64,000 bases of DNA from Druceiella hillmani (taxonomy: Eukaryota; Arthropoda; Insecta; Lepidoptera; Hepialidae). The DNA is taken from NCBI GenBank assembly GCA_039881145.1, contig JAYKKI010000008.1, positions 33,448,501 through 33,512,500 on the forward strand, read 5' to 3'. Below are positions 48,180 to 60,839 of the stretch, piece by piece. The notes below the pieces were generated by a model. That model was not told the origin of the DNA and did not search any database. It worked only from the letters and a program-made list of their open reading frames with translations. The stretch's first letter is position 1. Every line of letters starts with the position of its first letter. Position numbers and translations under genes: made by a program.

Positions 48180-48619
48180 GTATTTTATGTTGTTTAAACA
48201 ACATTCAAACAAAAGTTACTTCAAAACAATTTATAATCCAGACATTTTATTTACAAGTAAAAGATAAAATTTATTAACATTTATTATTTTAGTAATATAT
48301 TAAAGTGAACACATTTTGTTCTTAAATAACATTTAAACTGATGGAATTTTAAAAGAATTTAAAATCAAAATGAAATGGTTTTACTTAACTTGAGTTTTGA
48401 ATAATGCCGTTGATTTATAATGTTGTTAGTAAAGAAAAACCTAATGCTGTAGTTTCATTCGATTATATACAAATATCATGTTCCTAATATATTATTACTA
48501 TGGGAAGTAAAGGGAAATTTTTATTTTCATTATTTGGAAATGTTTATGAATAATAAATATGACGAATATGAATACAAATCTCTAAACTAGTACCATCTAC
48601 GTCTTGTCAAAGTTATCTA

Positions 48620-48678
<59 letters not shown>

Positions 48679-49260
48679 GAATAAAGTTTGTTGAGATGGT
48701 AAGAGGGGGCGCTTGTTCGGTTAAGATAATAATAAAATTGGAAATCGATATTTTTTTATTTAGTTAATCAAGTAATGTTTCTGATTATCATACATGTAAA
48801 GCAAATTAAAATTTTGTTAGTTTTATCTAGAATATACACACAGTCAATAAAAAATAATGACTCACGGTTTATTACTTTATGTTTACGTCCTCAAACTTAC
48901 TGTCTATGTCCCAATGAATACGTAATTATTCACGCAATATAAAAGTTTATAAAACTAATTTGTAATTTTGAATCAGTACTTAGTGTTATTTAAAATTAGA
49001 AATAATTTTGATTCGAACACAAATAAAAAAATATATGATTTGCCAATGTCGTTAAAAATTTAATTATTTTGTATATTTATGGATTCGGAAATGTTTCTTC
49101 AAGTTTTTTAGAATATTTTGCTATTTCTCTCTCTTTGTCTTTCTTTTTCTCTGCCGTTTTAATCATTTACTTACAAATAGGGCTTTAGAATGCCAAAGAA
49201 GTTTCACTTCTTTCATGTGTACTGAGTAGCACGAAATAATATTTTTTATATTCAATTTTT
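48180..49260. repeat. AT-rich DNA with a (TA)n microsatellite at 48,621-48,674
   Basis: The array is about 27 uninterrupted TA repeats. A gagatggtaagagggggcg phrase follows at 48,694. Otherwise nothing is recognised. Confidence 0.85.
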
Positions 49261-49263
49261 GGA

Positions 49264-49305
49264 TACGCGTGCGTACGTACGTGTGAATGTACATGCGTGT
49301 GTGCA
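49264..49305. other. Alternating purine-pyrimidine (Z-DNA-prone) run
   Basis: The sequence tacgcgtgcgtacgtacgtg continues tgaatgtacatgcgtgtgtg. Apart from one aat break it alternates throughout and includes three cgt-acg steps in a row. Confidence 0.6.
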
Positions 49306-49399
49306 ACACAAGTACACACGAGAGACAAACAATTACAATAAACACGCCGGAAAGCCGGTATTTTATTAAAGTGTACTTCGACAAAGACGAAGTATTATT

Positions 49400-49720
49400 G
49401 AAATCGGTGCCAGATTGACTAAAATACTTTGCAAAGAGAATCTTACCACGATGTGCTGTCTGGTTTCGTTAATAACATTGTTGGTTAATCAAATTTATCG
49501 ATTACTACCGCTCCATATACTCAACCAGCTGAACTATTTCCTTCTCGAGATATGCATCGATGACCCAATAACTAAATTATTTCGCTTGCAAGAGCCTAAT
49601 AATGAAGATCTGGTGATGTGCTGCATCTACCTCAATAGGTTTGTCTATGTGCTCGCATAGCTATTTTATTGGCACTATTGGTGGACACCGTTCATCGATG
49701 CCGGATGATGATTATTACAA
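49400..49720 (+). pseudogene. Possible degraded coding segment, copy B member of a pair
   Basis: Partner of 4,040-4,330. An open frame at 49,415-49,660 contains EDLVMCCIYLNRFVYVLA at its end, where a tag stop follows. The similarity continues past the stop into ggcactattggtggacaccg, matched in copy A by ggcaatactcgtggataccg, so the stop is probably secondary. Upstream, aaccagctgaactatttcct and gagatatgcatcgatga also match copy A. Family unknown. Confidence 0.3.
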
Positions 49721-49929
49721 TAAGTAAGTAATCCTATCATAGAAACCGGCGGCTTCTTACGTACATTATAATTTTTCCAATGCATATCTGTACATGATTA
49801 TGGATAATAAGTATATTACGGATGAATTTCTCTATTAATGATCTCAGAATATAATGGATACAGCCTGTCTCAATTAGCAACATAGATTTCGTACCTGTAA
49901 ATATCATTCCATTCGAGCTTAAAAATTAT

Positions 49930-50767
49930 TATTAGAAGAAAGAAATGTGGAAAAAACAATAATTTTTTATAAGTTTATTATAATCTTTTATTTTTCTTAT
50001 ATTCCTATTTACATTTGGTTTAATTTTTTAAAAAGATAATTATGACAGTATCTATTACTGTTTTAACTCATTGTAGCAGTTAGATATTATCGTATTGAAT
50101 TTGAAATGAATGCAAATTATCATGAGTTAAAATAATTCACCTTGAATTAAAATAATTTGAAGAAGGTTTTGCATTTTTTATTTATCTACGTTCATCCGGC
50201 AGGTGGCAATGATATTAAAGTCATTGAAGAGGTATTTAAAGTTTATTGGTTATTATTAAGCTTAACACATCGCTGAAATTCTTTGTGGAAGAAAAATATG
50301 AGAAAATGTTTACACGTCAATGTTTAATGTCGCGTGCAGCATGCAGTACAGCGAAAAATAATTACTGTTGAAACATTTTATGTCTCAAGATACGAATAGA
50401 GGTATCACAAACTCATTAGACCTTTATGGTGCTAGGCTATGATGGTCAGCTAATCGATTGACAAATTTATTGAGTCTTTAGTTGGTACCTGCACAAAGGT
50501 GATATTAATATTTTAATAGACTTAGAAGAAGCAGTTTCTCTGTTTCACTCGTATGTACGTACATTTGTGGGAATTTTTACGATTTTATCAAAAATTACTA
50601 AAGGTTCAGATACATAAAATATTAAGGTACCACTTTTAATTTAAAAGTTATGGTTTAAGAACTAGTGAAGTGTGTACTAATTGATTAATTTATAACACAT
50701 ATTCACGCCTTTTATACGAATGTACCTATACCGCCTTATAAAATATAATAATAATTATATATACATA

Positions 50768-50822
<55 letters not shown>

Positions 50823-51530
50823 GTATAGAATATAGCAACTACATTTATATTTACCGATAATTAATATGATTTATTAATATTTTTGTCCTAAAACTCGCAT
50901 TCCTTTCAATTTCGGCTAATGGCTTATTATAATTTTTTTTTAGTTGGGCTGAATAATTTCAGTCATTTTTTTGAAGTATAGAATTTATTCTATGTGTGTA
51001 TCTTAGAAAGTTCACGAATCTCTTCTTCTACAAGATCTTATACCAGATATTGAGCATCATGTGATCAATACTTATTCTGTGTTCAAATTTATTTGAATAC
51101 GTCTTACTGCCCTTGTGTTATTTCTTGACTTACTGGGCAATTACTGTTTTAATCGTTTGCAAAATATTATCGACTACGTGTGTTTACGCCGTGCTGTTTT
51201 CTGAAATCGTTGTTATGATGCATAATAAGTCTCATATGCGCAGCTATTTGGCGCAGATAAATCACAAGAACGTAATTTAGCTACACTATTTAGTGTACAA
51301 TACAAAGTCTTAAAACTAAAAACCGTTCATGTCAACAAAACATTTGTTTCGATTAAATTGACAAAAAACATCAGGTCATACAGTTGGCTAGCAGAACTTT
51401 CAACTGTGAAAAGTAATATGTAATTTTATTCACATTGACGAAAGAGCTTTCGTATGTTATTAAACCGTAGATAAAATTTCATGTTCCACATGTATTTACA
51501 CTTTTACTGTATCATTGTAAAAAAACGGTT
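49930..51530. repeat. Copy B DNA with a (TA)n microsatellite at 50,755-50,818
   Basis: Apart from the array, the interval aligns only patchily with 4,800-5,400 and 7,620-8,000 of copy A. It lacks any match to the GC-rich island of copy A. No gene is seen. Confidence 0.75.
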
Positions 51531-51539
51531 TAGAGACTT

Positions 51540-51760
51540 ATAAATAAATCAAGGTATATATTTCTCGAACTCCTGCAGCTCGAGAGTAAAGAAAAGTATA
51601 CCTGAATAATTCATGCAGTGGTCACAACAGGTGCGGACTGAACTTTCGTTTAAATTACATTTAAGCTTGAATTATCTCCTTATTTTTAACTTTTTATTTT
51701 TGGGAGGAAATTGAGGATAGGATATTTAAATTGTTACATACATTTATTAAATCCGTAAGT
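51540..51760 (-). repeat. Core-family dispersed repeat, copy 7 (inverted)
   Basis: Partner of 8,030-8,170: ataattcatgcagtggtcac, aacaggtgcggactgaactt on the plus strand, then the aacgtttaaatt-like and ctttttatttttgggagg stretches. The nearest TA array on its 3' side is at 50,755-50,818. Confidence 0.75.
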
Positions 51761-52379
51761 GATATTGAGAGCGATATTAAAATAATCTTAAAGTAATTGA
51801 AGCTATGGTACGTAGGTATCTAATGGTTTATAACAAATAACATAAAACCAAATTATTCTCTGTTTCTGACAAGTTATTCATTAAAACACCAAAGGTTAAG
51901 GATAATATTTTAGGCTCATTGAAGTAAGTCTAGGAGATGGGTGTTATTTCCATTTACATAATCTATTAAATCCTATTAAATCTAAAAGTTCGTAAAATAA
52001 CCCGTGTTTGCGAATTTCTTTTTTATTTTTAACTTGCCTTTTATTTGTTTGACTTTCAGGTCCAGAATTTACGATCTAGATGTTGTTTTCAAATCTCACT
52101 TTTCATTTTCTTCTTATTAAAGTAGGGGGAGGGGCTGAAGCTGTACGAACGAGGTGGTCATGGGATATTCTCAACAGTTAAAAGTAAACCCATCGAGTTT
52201 GAGCTTGTCTGAATGGGTCCTTTAGTTACAAAAATGTGCTTTTATTTTTTCCAGAATTATAAAATTTGGTTATTTTGTTCCTCTGTTCTTTACATCTTTC
52301 TAATATGCGTATCGAAAGTAATATATTTCTTAAGAAAATGTAACCGTATATTTAGAGACATAAACAAAATGTTGACCCA

Positions 52380-52560
52380 AAATAAACGTGAGGAATCTTT
52401 TTATTGCACTATAAGAATTGTGTGTAAATTTAGGTACATATAAACATTTGAGGATACATAATATTTCTGTCAAACTATTTACAAATATTAATAATAATTT
52501 TCACCACATGTATAAATATAACATACTGCTTAGCTTATCTTTTAAGGCCTTAAAATATAT
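52380..52560 (+). repeat. Partial gacagac/ggttc-type repeat, copy 3
   Basis: The segment aaatttaggtacatataaac and then aatatttctgtcaaactatt, tacaaatatt matches the left half of the copy at 42,430. The right half is absent. Confidence 0.55.
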
Positions 52561-52589
52561 TTAGTATATTTGGCGTTAATTTTGTAGAA

Positions 52590-52803
52590 ATTCATTATTC
52601 ACAATTAAATGAAACTACGTGATGTAGTATTATTTCTACTTTCTTTAAGTTCTTTACCACGACCTAGGTTTCGTTGTATTACAACATCTTCAGGTGTGTT
52701 ACAACATCTTTACTAATAGCCCACTTGAAGATGTTGTAAGACAACGAAACCAAGTCGTAGTAAAGAACTTAAAGAAAGTAGAAATAATACTACATCACGT
52801 AGT
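52590..52803. repeat. Large inverted repeat, possibly derived from a Penelope-like element LTR
   Basis: The arms (about 52,612-52,697 and 52,719-52,803) are nearly perfect complements. They include actacgtgatgtagtattat, ttctactttctttaagttct and acgacctaggtttcgttgta. The spacer contains acaacatctttactaatagc. A degenerate relative lies at 26,661-26,880. The ctgaagatg...gaaacctaggtc motif on the inner arm resembles the hammerhead-type motifs known from Penelope-like retroelements. No Penelope reverse transcriptase or GIY-YIG coding sequence is near, so the link is inferred. Confidence 0.85.
52655..52700 (-). ncRNA. Hammerhead-ribozyme-like motif (minimal, short helix III)
   Basis: Read on the minus strand, acacac is followed by the conserved ctgaaga. 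A possible helix II (gttgt/acaac with loop aat) comes next, then gaaa, then a cctagg closing a 3-bp helix III, then gtc with cleavage expected after the C. The following gtg can pair with cac before the core to start helix I. The helix III octamer acctaggt is self-complementary, so two molecules could form a dimeric hammerhead. One unpaired u between the core and helix II and a short helix I weaken the case. The plus-strand arm at about 52,723-52,760 has ttgaaga and a damaged helix III and is not expected to be active. Confidence 0.45.
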
Positions 52804-52809
52804 TACTTT

Positions 52810-53700
52810 TTTCAGTTAAAATGACAATGACTATTAGCCCATTTTTCATATTTATGTTTTAGATAGAATTTCGTATTTACATGATTGTTAAATATAAATA
52901 AAACTTAAATTGAAACTCATTAATTTTTGACCGTTACAAAATATGTTTATTTTAATCAGGAGTGGAAATAATACGAAAACAAACTAAGTAGTTAAGTAAT
53001 TAAATATTCTCTGCAGTATGATAATTAAATGCAATATACATGATACCGGTATTCAATCACGAAGTGGAGACTTTAAATTTTTTTTAAATTCTCAAACGAT
53101 TAGTGTTAAAAAACTTAGTGGGTAAAAGACATTATTTTTGCTTATAAAATTGATACAATTTTTGCAAATAAAGGCTAAAATTGCTATTTTAATAATTCAT
53201 AAAATTAACATAATTATTTTAACTTCTTTGGCAATTTCAAAAGTGTAAGAGATACAGTGATTGTTTTAAATTGTTTCTTCCAAATATCTTGGTAGATTCT
53301 TCTAAAACATTGCAAAAAAATAGATAATGTGCTAAAGATTGATGCTTACAGCTAAGGATTGATTTTATTAAACTTATAAGTCGTAAATTGTGGATTATAG
53401 GAAAATAAGTCTGTAAAGGAAATTATGAAACGTAATACCTATTAGAATTCTCTCTCCAAAAAACAATGTGACCATTTTTGTCACAGAATAAATGATGGTT
53501 CTTTTAATAGAATTTATCTTTAAAATTTTCATAAAGAGGGCGGATTTAGCATAATCCCTCAAACCGCGTCGATTTGGCATATTATTATGGATGTAACTAT
53601 TGATAATATTAATTTGGATTAACCACGCAAAATTAATTACTATTAGATTAAACATTTCTAATTTTAATAATACTCTGAAAACAAAATTTTTTTCGTTGAC
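52810..53700. other. AT-rich DNA, nothing recognised
   Basis: The open frame 53,395-53,703 (minus, 102 codons) is Ile/Leu/Phe-rich and lacks any motif; I judge it random. Confidence 0.5.
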
Positions 53701-55010
53701 CATGTATTATGAATTTGTATTTTTGAACATTTCACTGGATTAGTAAATGAAGCGCGGACTTATCTTTACTTATAACATGCTGCACCCAAATAGGAAGAAT
53801 ACAATATCTACTGAATCAATATGAAATTAGAGTCTGCCGCAGATGGGTACTTTAGAATCTAGAAACCTGAAATAAAATAAAATTTAGTAACAATTGTATT
53901 ACATATTTAATTCATCCTTACACAAAGCAACTATGAATAAAGTCCAACTATTTTGATTGAGAAAAGTGGGACATTATCAGTAGTTTTCGCAAATGAACCA
54001 TTGGTTCAAAAATTAATAAATTTAAGTCGTGATGTTTGCGTGCGGTGATTAATTTATCGTTTTCCAAAATATTTTATTGACAAGTAATCAATTAAAACAA
54101 ATAAATTTACTTTAATAAAAGACATTGCCAAGTGCTAAAACTTAAATGTCAATAAAACACATGAAAGTGATGAAAAATGTTGAATATTTTTTTAATTAAT
54201 TCTTCTTCACAGTTCTACTATTAACTTTAAATTCGTCCCTTTAAAGGGAAAATTTGATAAACACACTAATGAATATTTTTACATAATGCATTTCAACGAC
54301 GTCAGCTGAAAATGCTTTCACCGGAATAAACCACATTAGTATTCAGCATCTAGATTTTATTCTAAATTAATATACTTAACATAATAAACGAGGTATCCAT
54401 TGCTATCTTTATTATCTTAAGGGAACACCATTTTTGACGTCATTTATAAGCGCCTTGGAATTAGCTAATAAGCTTATGACGGAATGCGGCCAACGTCAGC
54501 GGGTCGTGAAATTTCTGGGTGGAGTCTGCAATGAAACTAATGGTAAAGGTGGATCATCTGGGCGGGCGGGGCGGCGTATTTTATTTGTTTCGTAATATGG
54601 TTTTGGGCTTATTAATTAGTAAACACCAACCAAGCTTTTTTGTATTTTGTGTAGGAAGTACCTTCCCGGGGCAGGCAAAAATAGAGTTCTGTAGTTATAT
54701 ATATCTCGAACGAAGTTCCTTTTGCAATATATTATGTATTAAATAACGGGCACAGTGAAATAAGTTAACAACGTTTGACAGTAATTAAATGAAAAATTCA
54801 AAGAAATAAGTGCAGGAATCACGTAATTCTTTACATTTTTGCGCATCAGTTTTCTTTTTTGATCTTATAAATTGTGTATCAGACGTCGATGTCATTGTAT
54901 AAAACATTGTTAATTATGAGATATGAACATTATAAGGGTGATGAAGCGATCTGAGTAACATCTTTTAATTAAATAAAACTTGCATAATATTGTAATTAAA
55001 TTGAATTTTG
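53700..55010 (+). repeat. Diverged long duplication, copy B, right part
   Basis: Partner of 17,440-19,960; the paired blocks are given there. The best conserved part is 54,455-54,560 against 19,398-19,500. A G-rich phrase gggcgggcggggcgg at 54,560-54,574 is unique to copy B. It has three runs of three or more G plus a pair, and just misses the canonical quadruplex pattern. Confidence 0.75.
54430..54580 (-). pseudogene. Possible degraded exon, copy B member of a conserved pair
   Basis: Partner of 19,353-19,500. The conserved minus-strand frame reads STFTISFIADSTQKFHDPLT and then LAAFRHKLIS, with in-frame stops after IS and after AYK. There are no indels relative to copy A over the shared 40 codons. 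Confidence 0.4.
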
Positions 55011-55975
55011 GTATCAACCGATCTATGCAAATAAAACTGATACCGAAATTTAAGTTTAAAATAAATCATTCACCTATTATTGCTTTAACGCTAGTAGTTA
55101 CCTGACTTCATCATCACCATTCTTAACTGAATCACTTTCACAATTCACTCTTCATCGATAACAATAACATGAATTTGAAAATAGAGAAGAGAAGTTATGA
55201 GTATTATGGCACGCACGGATTGCTAAACATACGCGCTTAAACGAACACAGTTGATGCGTATGCCACACGTCTATACTGTAGTAATATATCTTTACATTGA
55301 CATATGTTCGCAAACCCGCAAACGCTTATATAATAAAGGTGTTGGTCGAAATCTTACACTTTACTTTAACAATAGTGTCGGTCTAAATCTTATACTTTTT
55401 TCGGACTAGTTCTCATTTGCCAAGTGTATAATGTGCGAGAATCTAAAGAGCGCGAAAGATCTATTTACTATTACTTCACCACGCCTATTCTTTAAAATAT
55501 GTGAAATAATATTCGCTTCACTCATCGAAAAGTGTGAAAAAAAATGTATGTGATATTTTACTAATATTTGGAGGTGCATTAAACAAAATATTTATAATAT
55601 TTTACTTCTCATTAATTGAGATTTCCATACATAAGAAATAAATGCTTGCATAAATTTCACGTACAAACATGTAAAAATACAAACATTTGACAGTTTGGAA
55701 CGAATGTACGAACGTACACGACGCAATTAAAGGGTTCTGTTTTTACTATTTCGCCACAGAACCAATAAGTAATATCGGACAGAAAAGATGTTTGAAACAA
55801 AACGTAGGATATTCCAAGTCGATGTTAAATTCATTGCAGAGGATTTTTTCCAATAAATAAATATTACATTTGAGTTTGTTATTGTTCCAATACCAACAAA
55901 TCGCTGTTTAATTCTGTCAATTTTTATTTTGTGGCGGGTCTGATATCCATAGAGTTCTTGAAACATCATTACACT
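55010..55975. other. AT-rich DNA, nothing recognised
   Basis: A short gggttctgtttttactattt and cacagaacc phrase at 55,731-55,762 is a probable relic end of the gacagac/ggttc family. The overlapping open frame 55,727-55,969 is not supported as a gene. Confidence 0.5.
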
Positions 55976-56470
55976 ACTATATAATTTTTAGAGTTTCGTG
56001 TCTCAAAATGGAAAAAAGGAACCCTTATAGGAGGATCACTTCATTGTTCACCTATCGGTCTTTCACAGGAACGCGTGGAGGTATCAAGTTGAAATTGATA
56101 CCTAGTACTTAGGCTTACAGCAGGAGTACCTTGGAGCTGTAAAAAAAGCAAGTAAAGCAAGCTTCTATGTCAACGAAGTCAAGAAGAACAGTAAAAATGC
56201 AACTTTTTATGCCGCACATTTTGACATTTGCAAATTAATCAAAATTATAGAATACATCTTGTTGACATACAATCAAGAAGTTTCACAAGAAGCAAGGTCA
56301 CATAGGACAAGTAAAGGAAAAAATCCGAATATCGTTAGTGTGTAATTATATCATATAAAAATATTTTTTTCTTTAAAAATGCTCATGTGAAAGATACAGC
56401 AGGCAAATATATTTTCGTTCTAAAAAACTAAAATTTTGTAAATAGTAAATGTTTTTAAGAGTTCCACTTG
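55975..56470 (-). repeat. Dispersed gacagac/ggttc-type repeat, copy 4 (inverted)
   Basis: In reverse complement this matches 42,430-42,960: the tail end (gtctcaaaatggaaaaaagg, aaccctta) is at the left, and the head (taaatatgtttttaag-like, then gagttccacttg) at the right near 56,460. The gacagac stretch itself is degraded here. Confidence 0.6.
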
Positions 56471-56479
56471 TAATTGATA

Positions 56480-57590
56480 GGATTTTAAGCATAAAATAAG
56501 GTAATATTTACGAGCTTAAAACAAGATAATAATCCTGCAAAGCTACGACATACTGAAACAATTTTTACGACGGACGAAGGAAGTAATACTTTTTACCACT
56601 ACGCAATATAAATAATTCGAATACTTTCTATTTATACGTAATACAAATAATTGGAAATTCTATTTATTCTTATGTAAGTTTTTCTCTTATTTATGCATAC
56701 ACAAATAGACAATCCAGAGCGTAACGGACGATTATTTTTTCCGCTGTCCGCTAACTTCATCTCCCCTCTGAGTTACCGTTGCAGTACTGATATAATTTGT
56801 AATTGATGTTACCTCCAGTAACCCACAGTACACAGATGAGACGGTCATAAATCTATGATTGATAGTAATGTTTTAATAAGTAAATTTTTTTTCATTAGTC
56901 TTTATTGCTTATAGTAAATCAGCTCTGAAGCTAACTGGTGAACAGATTCTAACCCCTTAAAGGCCAAGGACGCATCTAATTTTCCAACGTACATAAGCCT
57001 TGCGATTTAGATTTTTGTCGTAAATAATTTTCAGTTTTACGGAATTATCTAATTGTTAAATTAATAGTAACTTTATTGTTCTTTTCACTAGGTGATTAAA
57101 ATTTAATTTTAGTGGCGTCTAATTGCTTTTATCTAAATATTTTTATTTTCTCTGTCTACGGCATTATAGCTCAAAATGAATCTTGACTTTCTTTTAAACT
57201 CATTTACATTTTGTTCTCGTCAGGGCTTCTGCCCCAAAGTTTATTTAAAATATTTTCTATATCGAAGATTTTTTTTAATTATTGAAAGTTATTATTTTTG
57301 CTATTAAAACTTTGATCTATCTGGAATTGGTAGTTAATTAGATCAACCAGCCATTAATATTGTTAATTTTTTAATAGAAAATGACATAAATTTTTTTATT
57401 ACTTTCACGCAACTTAGAATTATGTTCATAGGTAAAAATCTGTAAAGTTTTATTTCTCCGTAAATTATTCTCAAAACATATATAAAGAGGATATTCTTGA
57501 AGCTAATCTCGTTATTATTTTTTATAAAATATTGTTTAAAAGATTTGTTATATAGGCAGTCATCAGCAACACATTCACTTTATTTATTTC
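56480..57590. other. AT-rich DNA, nothing recognised
   Basis: No repeat, open frame or RNA gene could be supported. Confidence 0.55.
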
Positions 57591-57597
57591 TCTACTT

Positions 57598-57721
57598 GAT
57601 AGTCACGAGAGCTTACTTAAGATTCAACGATTTAAAGTTTCGGCAACATTTTTTGTGTTGGCAAAATTTTGAGGCGTTGAATCTTAAGTAAGCTCTCGTT
57701 TGGTTATTGACTATCTGAATC
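57598..57721. repeat. Inverted repeat with perfect 25-bp inner arms
   Basis: The arm acgagagcttacttaagatt plus caacg is repeated exactly in reverse complement at about 57,675-57,700. Weaker pairing continues inward (cggcaac against gttggc) and outward (gatagtc against gactatc). The overall form is a small foldback element of about 125 bp. Confidence 0.92.
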
Positions 57722-57991
57722 AAAATAAGCCCACATGCTGTCCATTTTGCTTGCCTATTTAAATTCTATGTATCAAATACATTTATTTTTACTATAATTT
57801 TTTTCTTTATGATAATAAAGCTTGATAGCTAGGCTTAGTGAAACGTAATAATACTGTTTAAGAGGTAAACAAAATGTTGTCATGATTAATAATTTTAGTT
57901 TATTAAATACAATAAGTCTACAGATATTGATACATTTAAAAATGTATATTCTTGATTGATAAATCTTGCATGCTACCAATCTATATATTTT

Positions 57992-57993
<2 letters not shown>

Positions 57994-58057
<64 letters not shown>
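57994..58057. repeat. (TA)n microsatellite
   Basis: About 30 TA repeats with one acat step. The minus-strand open frame 57,773-58,144 that crosses it is an artefact. Confidence 0.97.
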
Positions 58058-58059
<2 letters not shown>

Positions 58060-58060
<1 letters not shown>

Positions 58061-60530
58061 CACTTTAAAATGCTTTAATGGAAGTAGTGAAGGGCAATAA
58101 TTATTAGTTAAAAAAAAGCGAGAGTAATAGTTTAATTGATCCAAAAAATTATGTGTCGAAGTGGGTCATGCAATGTTCAAATGAGTTGGACGCGCATTAT
58201 TTGGAAATAATTTTCATGAAGGGGTAGAAATATAAATGTGGATATGTATTTGACGTAAATGCAATATCTAAAAATGTACTTACGAAGAATAATTAATGAA
58301 GAAAAAACAGGGAAAGACAAATTGAAATTTTTTAAATACTTTTAATCTATGAAAATGATTTTTTCGTGAACGCAACAATTTAGTGAATTTTAATTAGAGC
58401 GCATTTTAATATGGTTTGAAATACATATTTAAGGGCTAAAGGTATTTTTTTAAATAATATGCCACAAATTATACGATAATCAAAGTTAATTACATACTAA
58501 AAGCTCTCTCGGTCAATTTTCTGTGATTTCCTCTCCGGTGTAGTCTCACTAAAGAAATGACTGACGTAAATTACAAAACTCTTATTGAATTAAGCTGTTT
58601 GTTAAAATGTGCTGTGAAGATTACAGTTTATTAATACTATTGTATTAATAAACTGAAATAGTTGATATATTTAGATATATAAAGTGTTCATAAATCTATT
58701 TTATATGCCCTTAGTGAGATTCGACAATCCCTTGTGTAATAAAGTTACATTTATCTGAATGTATTATTATAGATATTCAGGATTTATAATTTTGTCCTGT
58801 TATTACAAAAAGATCAACTTTAGAAGTGCAAACATTTGGATTTAGGTTTATAGGACAAATATTTTGCCATTAAGCAAATAAAATTATAGTTAAAAAAAAC
58901 CGAAATAACAAGGTTTTGTAGCAATATGGACTCCAAAATAAAAAAATAATTTTAAATGGCTAAAGGATGTCCTTAAACACAGTACAACTTAATTTTTTGA
59001 ATAAACAATAAGAATAAAATTATCGACAAATAATAACTTTAATGTAAAAAAAGTATGGGATACTTGTTATCAGTTGTCGTAAATTTTTTTATCGCTTGCT
59101 ATTTAAAATTTTTCATTATGAAAATGTAAGTCGAGTGCACACTACACTTTTTTTGAAGTAAAGTGAATTTTTTGGGCATCAATTTATTTTTATTTTAAGC
59201 TTATTAAAAAGTTAAGACATACTGAATTATAACGAATCGTTTAGCTCTCGACCAAATTTTTTTATATTAAAAGATAATTTAAAATTTTTGGCTCTTATTG
59301 TTTTTTTAGTTAGAACAGCATAATTTTTTTTAGTCTTAGGATAAAATTATTATATTTAAAATTTTTGTTTTGAGACCAATAAAAAGGTTTATTTGGTCTT
59401 AATATTGAATACAAACTTAATGAGGACCCTCGAGTTTTAGAATTTTTATGTGTGAAAGTAAACTTAAAATTGTTTCATTCATGTTCGCTTAACCTAGCCA
59501 TTTCATCTAGAACATCACCATTATATGGAACTCTCTTTGTTAGCTTAAAGTAATTAGGTTTTCTATTTGAAGACTACCCAATGACTTATATTTTGTGAAC
59601 CGGTTCAACATTTAGAGTGAATCTAATGTATATTTAACCATTAGACATTAAATTAATCATTATATATAAGTTGGTATTTCTCAACCTTATACCAAACATC
59701 AATTAACAGATTTCATTATTTTAGGCACAGGAATAATTTTAAGTGGTTTGTAATTTCAAACACGATGTATTTTCACTAAGAATTTGCTGTGCCAAAATAC
59801 GTTGGCACATCCGCACCTTCGCATAAAGTTATTTAATTTTTTTATTACAGGCAAATAGTAAAAGTATTTTTATGCCTGTATCATAATGTGATGCGAGTCA
59901 GCAGTGAAAGCGCAAAGTATGTTTTGATTTATTTATTCGAACATAATTTGGATTGTGAATGTGCAAATTTAAATATTTTTTTATCATCCGTTTCTGACCG
60001 CGCGCTGAGCAAAAGTTAGTAACACAAACATTGCACGTGGTGTTTACGTGATGTTTATATTAAAATGCAATTTATGCGATTATTTTATTCTTCAACAATC
60101 CACATGTTATAACCTGTAATAAAAAATGGGCCTTTCTGTTATTTTGAGCGGATCTTAGTGGGAATACCAGATTATAACTTTAAAATTCTTTTAATATAAT
60201 CGATTCCTGATAGGTGTGCAACAATTTTAAAAATTCGGACCCCAGGAAGTGGGTGAAAATTTAATTGAAGATTCCGTTACATTCATACATATATACAAGT
60301 GAAGCTAATAAAAGCCTGTTAAGATTCCGTTATATTACTACATTTGTCAGTAAAAGAATTTATTTATTCACGAGGGATATATATTGCTATTAAACATTAT
60401 TTTTTTATTCAAGCTCGACATATACTTTTCGTTTAGATTTTTCAAATGAATTAAATCTTACAATATTGTAGACAAATTTAAAATAGACATCCTTTGATTC
60501 TCAAACATTTAATGAAATCCTGACTTTATT
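58060..60530. other. AT-rich DNA with one short perfect hairpin
   Basis: A perfect hairpin (cagtttattaatac, loop tatt, gtattaataaactg) lies at 58,624-58,655. The rest shows nothing that I can support. Confidence 0.6.
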
Positions 60531-60539
60531 TAAAAAGTA

Positions 60540-60839
60540 ATGAGGTAAGTAATAAAAAGACTTAAGATTAAGTTTGATTTAGACGAAATGTCGACTCTCA
60601 CCTGCTGCCACTGCTTATAAATTATTCAATTATTTTTGAGGTGTTGAAACTTTGTTTTACTTGTAATATTTACAGCATGTTATTCTTGTTAATTGGATGT
60701 GTGAAAAACAAATTAATAATCAGAATAAGGAAACAACGCCATTGAATTTTTTTGTGACGCACAACAGACCATGTTTATTTAATAGATCATGGAAGATATA
60801 AAATTTATAAATAATTTCTTTGAGAAAACAGCAGCAATT

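Larger units (their letters stand above)
40600..51830 (+). repeat. Diverged long duplication, copy B, left part
   Basis: This is the partner of 1-8,400; the paired blocks are listed at that entry. Copy-B-only material includes the repeats at 41,960-43,830, the G-rich patch near 44,089, the accgacttc element at 46,832-47,914 and its neighbourhood to 48,180, and the (TA)n array at 48,621. Removing these leaves an order of blocks identical to copy A. Confidence 0.8.
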
